This document shows positions 5,682 through 7,350 of a DNA stretch of 7,350 nt, piece after piece. The DNA is from Eggerthellaceae bacterium (GTDB taxonomy: Bacteria > Actinomycetota > Coriobacteriia > Coriobacteriales > Eggerthellaceae), in contig CAADXT010000034.1 in the NCBI GenBank assembly GCA_900753095.1, forward strand, positions 1-7,350, written 5' to 3'. Position 1 is the stretch's first letter. Each line of letters begins with the position of its first letter. The translations under genes were made by a program, and so were the position numbers. Below the pieces are notes generated by a model that was not told the origin of the DNA, ran no database searches, and worked only from the letters and a program-made list of their open reading frames with translations.

Positions 5682-7221
5682 CACCCGAACCACCAGCCTG
5701 CTCCGCTGGGGAGCCAGCCGCAGCACCACTGCCGGCACCAGTAGAGGAGCCAGCTCCCTGCGAGGGAGCACCCGCTTGCTCCTGGTTTTCCTTGAACGCC
5801 TGCGCCGACATGGTCAGTGCCGCATCGTAAGCAGCAGCGATTGCCCGCGAAGAGTAGGTTGCGCCTGAAACGGCATCCACCGCAGAAGACTTCTTGCCGG
5901 CAAGCAGCTGGTTCACCACACCTAAATAGGTAACGCCCTTGCGCACCCTGCCCTTCTCGGCGTAGCCCAGGTACTCGTCGTTTTCCTCTTCGTAAGGGTT
6001 CAGCACCGCGCTGCCCGCCGCGCCTGCTGCCGAGCCGTGCACGTTCTTGATGGCGGAAACCTTCCCGTCGGCCACCACCACGGTTAAGGCCACGTAGTAG
6101 GGCTCGTACCGGTCGGGGCGAGCCGCATCGGCGCAGTAGGCGTACGCCGTGTACTCGCCGTCGAGGTAGCTCACCTCAGAAGAGGGTGCATCGGGCGTGC
6201 TGGGGTTGGGCTTTTCCGGATTGGTTGAGCCGGAGCCAGAGCCTGCGCCCGAACCAGAGCTGCCTGAGCCGCCGCCCGCTTCGTTTCCACCTGCCGAGCT
6301 TCCGCCGTTGCCCGAGCTGGAACCCGAGCCGGAGCCTGAATCGCCACTCGCGGCTGCAACCGCCTTCTTCAGCGCATCGGAAACGGCAGCCATGATTCCC
6401 TTCGAAGAATAGGTGGCGCCCGTAACGGCATCTACCTGGGTGGTTTGCTTCGCTAGCATGCGATCGATAACTGCCTGGGCATTGGTGAAGTACGGCTCGT
6501 CGTCGTCGGCATCGACGATCTCGATCTTCGCGATTTTGCCGTTCTGCACGGTAACGCGAACCGTGATGTTGTCGTTGTAGCCCATGCCCGACCCGGTGTA
6601 TACGCCGTCTTTCATGGCGCCCGCAGGCATCGCCGTGTTCGATGCCGGTTTGCGCGTTTGCTGCTGAGCAGGCACAACGGCGTTTTCAACCGGCGCTTTG
6701 CCCGCTGCCTGCAAAAGCGCGTTCTTTATGGCAACCAAAATACCCGTGGAAGAGTACGTGGCGCCCGATACGGTGTCCACATTCATGGACTGGCTGCCAA
6801 GCACACGGCTGATAACCGCCTTCGCATTGCTGAAATACGGCTCGTCGTCGCCGGCCGAGACGATCGCGATGGAAACGATCTTGCCACCCTGGATAGTTAC
6901 CGAAACGGTGATAACGCTCTTGTAGCCCCGCGCCGAGCCCTGGTAGGTACCATCGTTCAACGTGCCGATTTCCATGCCGAAGTTCGACTCGATGGTGGGG
7001 TTTTCGGCTGTTTGCTTTTCGGAGGTTGCCTCGGCCGTTTTCAGCTCCTGCGCTTGGGCTTGGGCAACGTGCGCTATGGAGCTCGGATCGTACACCAACG
7101 GCTGATACGCCCCCACCGAAAGTGCAATAGCCACGCCCGTCAAAGCGGCAGGCGTAAGCAGCGTTGCCGCCTTCAGTCGCTCTTTTGCGCGCGCGTGCTT
7201 GCCTTGTTCAGGTTTGGTCAT
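5668..7221 (-). CDS. Secreted or anchored protein with three FMN-binding (flavinylation) domains
   Basis: A 517-residue exported protein, first of the flavin operon. A basic N-terminus precedes a hydrophobic segment (about 18-39) and a possible signal peptidase site at AQA-QE near residue 58, so it is either anchored or released. Three FMN-binding domains follow: about 90-168, 205-284 and 354-469. Each ends in the covalent-FMN motif: DTVSGATYSS (T155), DAVTGATYSS (T270) and DAVSGATYSS (T455). Domains 1 and 2 are close copies and share a DDEPYF segment; domain 3 is more divergent and longer. A Ser/Gly-rich linker (292-333) separates domains 2 and 3, and the tail (482-517) is Gly/Ala/Ser-rich with no sortase motif. 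ATG at 7221 is chosen because AAGGA lies eight bases upstream; the in-frame TTG at 7227 is too close to it. ApbE encoded downstream is the expected modifying enzyme. It is comparable in plan to PplA of Listeria, which has two such domains. The electron acceptor is unknown. Confidence 0.92.
   Translation of the reverse strand: MTKPEQGKHARAKERLKAATLLTPAALTGVAIALSVGAYQPLVYDPSSIAHVAQAQAQELKTAEATSEKQTAENPTIESNFGMEIGTLNDGTYQGSARGYKSVITVSVTIQGGKIVSIAIVSAGDDEPYFSNAKAVISRVLGSQSMNVDTVSGATYSSTGILVAIKNALLQAAGKAPVENAVVPAQQQTRKPASNTAMPAGAMKDGVYTGSGMGYNDNITVRVTVQNGKIAKIEIVDADDDEPYFTNAQAVIDRMLAKQTTQVDAVTGATYSSKGIMAAVSDALKKAVAAASGDSGSGSGSSSGNGGSSAGGNEAGGGSGSSGSGAGSGSGSTNPEKPNPSTPDAPSSEVSYLDGEYTAYAYCADAARPDRYEPYYVALTVVVADGKVSAIKNVHGSAAGAAGSAVLNPYEEENDEYLGYAEKGRVRKGVTYLGVVNQLLAGKKSSAVDAVSGATYSSRAIAAAYDAALTMSAQAFKENQEQAGAPSQGAGSSTGAGSGAAAGSPAEQAGGSGDADA
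5815..6162 (-). other. Third, divergent FMN-binding domain with inserted acidic segment
   Basis: Residues about 354-469 of the three-domain flavoprotein. It keeps the ends of the fold (DGEYTAYAY at the start and DAVSGATYSS at the flavin site). Between them it carries a DRYEPYYVALTVVVADGKV strand pair and an insert with NPYEEENDEYLGY that domains 1 and 2 lack. It seems to have a separate ancestry from the first two domains. Confidence 0.7.
6223..6348 (-). repeat. Ser/Gly-codon low-complexity tract (flexible interdomain linker)
   Basis: About 42 codons are almost all Ser or Gly, with a few Ala, Asn and Glu, including runs such as SGSGSGSSSG. They join the second and third FMN-binding domains and continue into a Pro-rich piece (NPEKPNPSTPDAP). 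Both codon families are mixed, so this is not a simple DNA microsatellite. Such linkers usually let flavin domains swing or span the cell wall. Confidence 0.75.
6370..6954 (-). repeat. Tandem duplicated FMN-binding domains 1 and 2
   Basis: Two units of about 79-80 codons (6718-6954 and 6370-6609) are clearly related at protein level. Shared landmarks are DG-Y-GS-GY near the start, a V-V-GKI strand pair, DDEPYF, then A-VI-R-L and TGAT/SGAT followed by YSS. A short Pro/Gln/Asn linker (PAQQQTRKPASN) separates them. The pattern points to an internal duplication older than the present codon choices. Confidence 0.8.
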
Positions 7222-7243
7222 GTTCAAATTCCTTGGAAAATGC

Positions 7244-7276
7244 CTGACGGCGGAGGCTTGCGCCTGCCGCCGTCAG
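7244..7276 (-). promoter_or_regulatory. GC-rich hairpin in the leader of the FMN-binding operon
   Basis: A 10-bp perfect outer stem, CTGACGGCGG (7244-7253) with CCGCCGTCAG (7267-7276), encloses AGGC/GCCT with one bulged base. On the minus strand it is followed by GCATTTTCC, giving four Ts. It ends about 22 bases before the start codon and close to the ribosome-binding site. It could terminate an upstream transcript weakly, act as an attenuator, or set mRNA stability. On the plus strand no T run follows. Confidence 0.5.
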
Positions 7277-7289
7277 TTCGGTTACCTGC

Positions 7290-7307
7290 GTAAACGTATA
7301 CGTTTAC
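7290..7307. promoter_or_regulatory. 18-bp perfect palindrome upstream of the flavin operon (putative operator)
   Basis: GTAAACGTATACGTTTAC is a perfect 18-bp inverted repeat and A/T-richer than its surroundings. It lies about 70 bp before the first gene of the operon, overlapping the possible end of an upstream gene. Size and symmetry are those of a binding site for a dimeric transcription factor. The half-site GTAAACGTA is not one I can tie to a named regulator. I could not place clear -35/-10 boxes next to it. Confidence 0.5.
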
Positions 7308-7350
7308 TTGCGCATCACACGACGGCGAGCCCATGCTGCCGCGCTGGCAG
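7304..7350 (-). CDS. Possible 3' end of an upstream gene (partial)
   Basis: One minus-strand frame is open from the window edge and ends at TAA (7306-7304), giving a C-terminal peptide ASAAAWARRRVMRK. An Ala-rich end of a hydrophobic segment followed by a basic tail is common at the C-terminus of membrane or sortase-anchored surface proteins. Only 14 codons are visible, and another frame also stays open for 11 codons, so this is weak. If real, the gene runs in the same direction as the flavin operon and may belong to it. Confidence 0.35.
   Translation of the reverse strand, partial: ASAAAWARRRVMRK

Noticed and set aside
1..7350. CRISPR array, insertion sequence or toxin-antitoxin pair
   Set aside because: No regularly spaced direct repeats, transposase, terminal inverted repeats or small paired toxin-like genes were found on reading both strands.

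Overview
The window looks like a G+C-rich chromosomal segment of an actinobacterium of the Coriobacteriia type (Eggerthella, Gordonibacter, Slackia and relatives). This rests on GC-rich third codon positions, a Tat-type lipoprotein signal, and secreted multi-domain FMN-binding proteins, which are common in that group. The assignment is an inference from style; no marker gene that would fix the genus is present. Every gene I can support is on the minus strand, so transcription runs from high to low coordinates.

In transcription order: (1) positions 7304-7350 hold a possible 3' end of an upstream gene, followed by an 18-bp perfect palindrome and a GC-rich hairpin. (2) 5668-7221 encodes a secreted or membrane-anchored protein with three covalent-flavin (FMN-binding) domains. 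(3) 5214-5681 encodes a small membrane-anchored protein with a fourth such domain. (4) 4108-5217 encodes a polytopic membrane protein with two ferredoxin-type iron-sulfur motifs (NapH/NosR/CcoG-like). (5) 3930-4107 is a non-coding leader with a large three-tier stem-loop. (6) 2805-3929 encodes ApbE, the FAD:protein FMN transferase that attaches FMN to domains like those in 2 and 3. (7) 2397-2798 encodes a small anchored NusG-domain-II protein. (8) 912-2393 encodes a fusion of a Gx-transporter (EetB-like) domain with an EcfT-like ECF-transporter membrane domain. After a structured non-coding gap come a complete tRNA-Leu(CAG) gene with its own promoter and terminator, and the 5' part of serA.

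The seven-gene core reads as one extracytosolic flavin-based electron-transfer module. The iron-sulfur membrane protein could pass electrons across the membrane to four flavinylated domains. ApbE would install the FMN. The EcfT half of the fusion may help supply flavin outside the cell, as the EcfT-like protein FmnA does in Listeria. The NusG-II/Gx pair resembles EetA/EetB of Gram-positive extracellular electron transfer loci. The most unusual points are the Gx-EcfT fusion, the use of a NapH-like iron-sulfur protein with no Ndh2 visible, and the structured leader placed just before apbE. The terminal electron acceptor cannot be read from this window.
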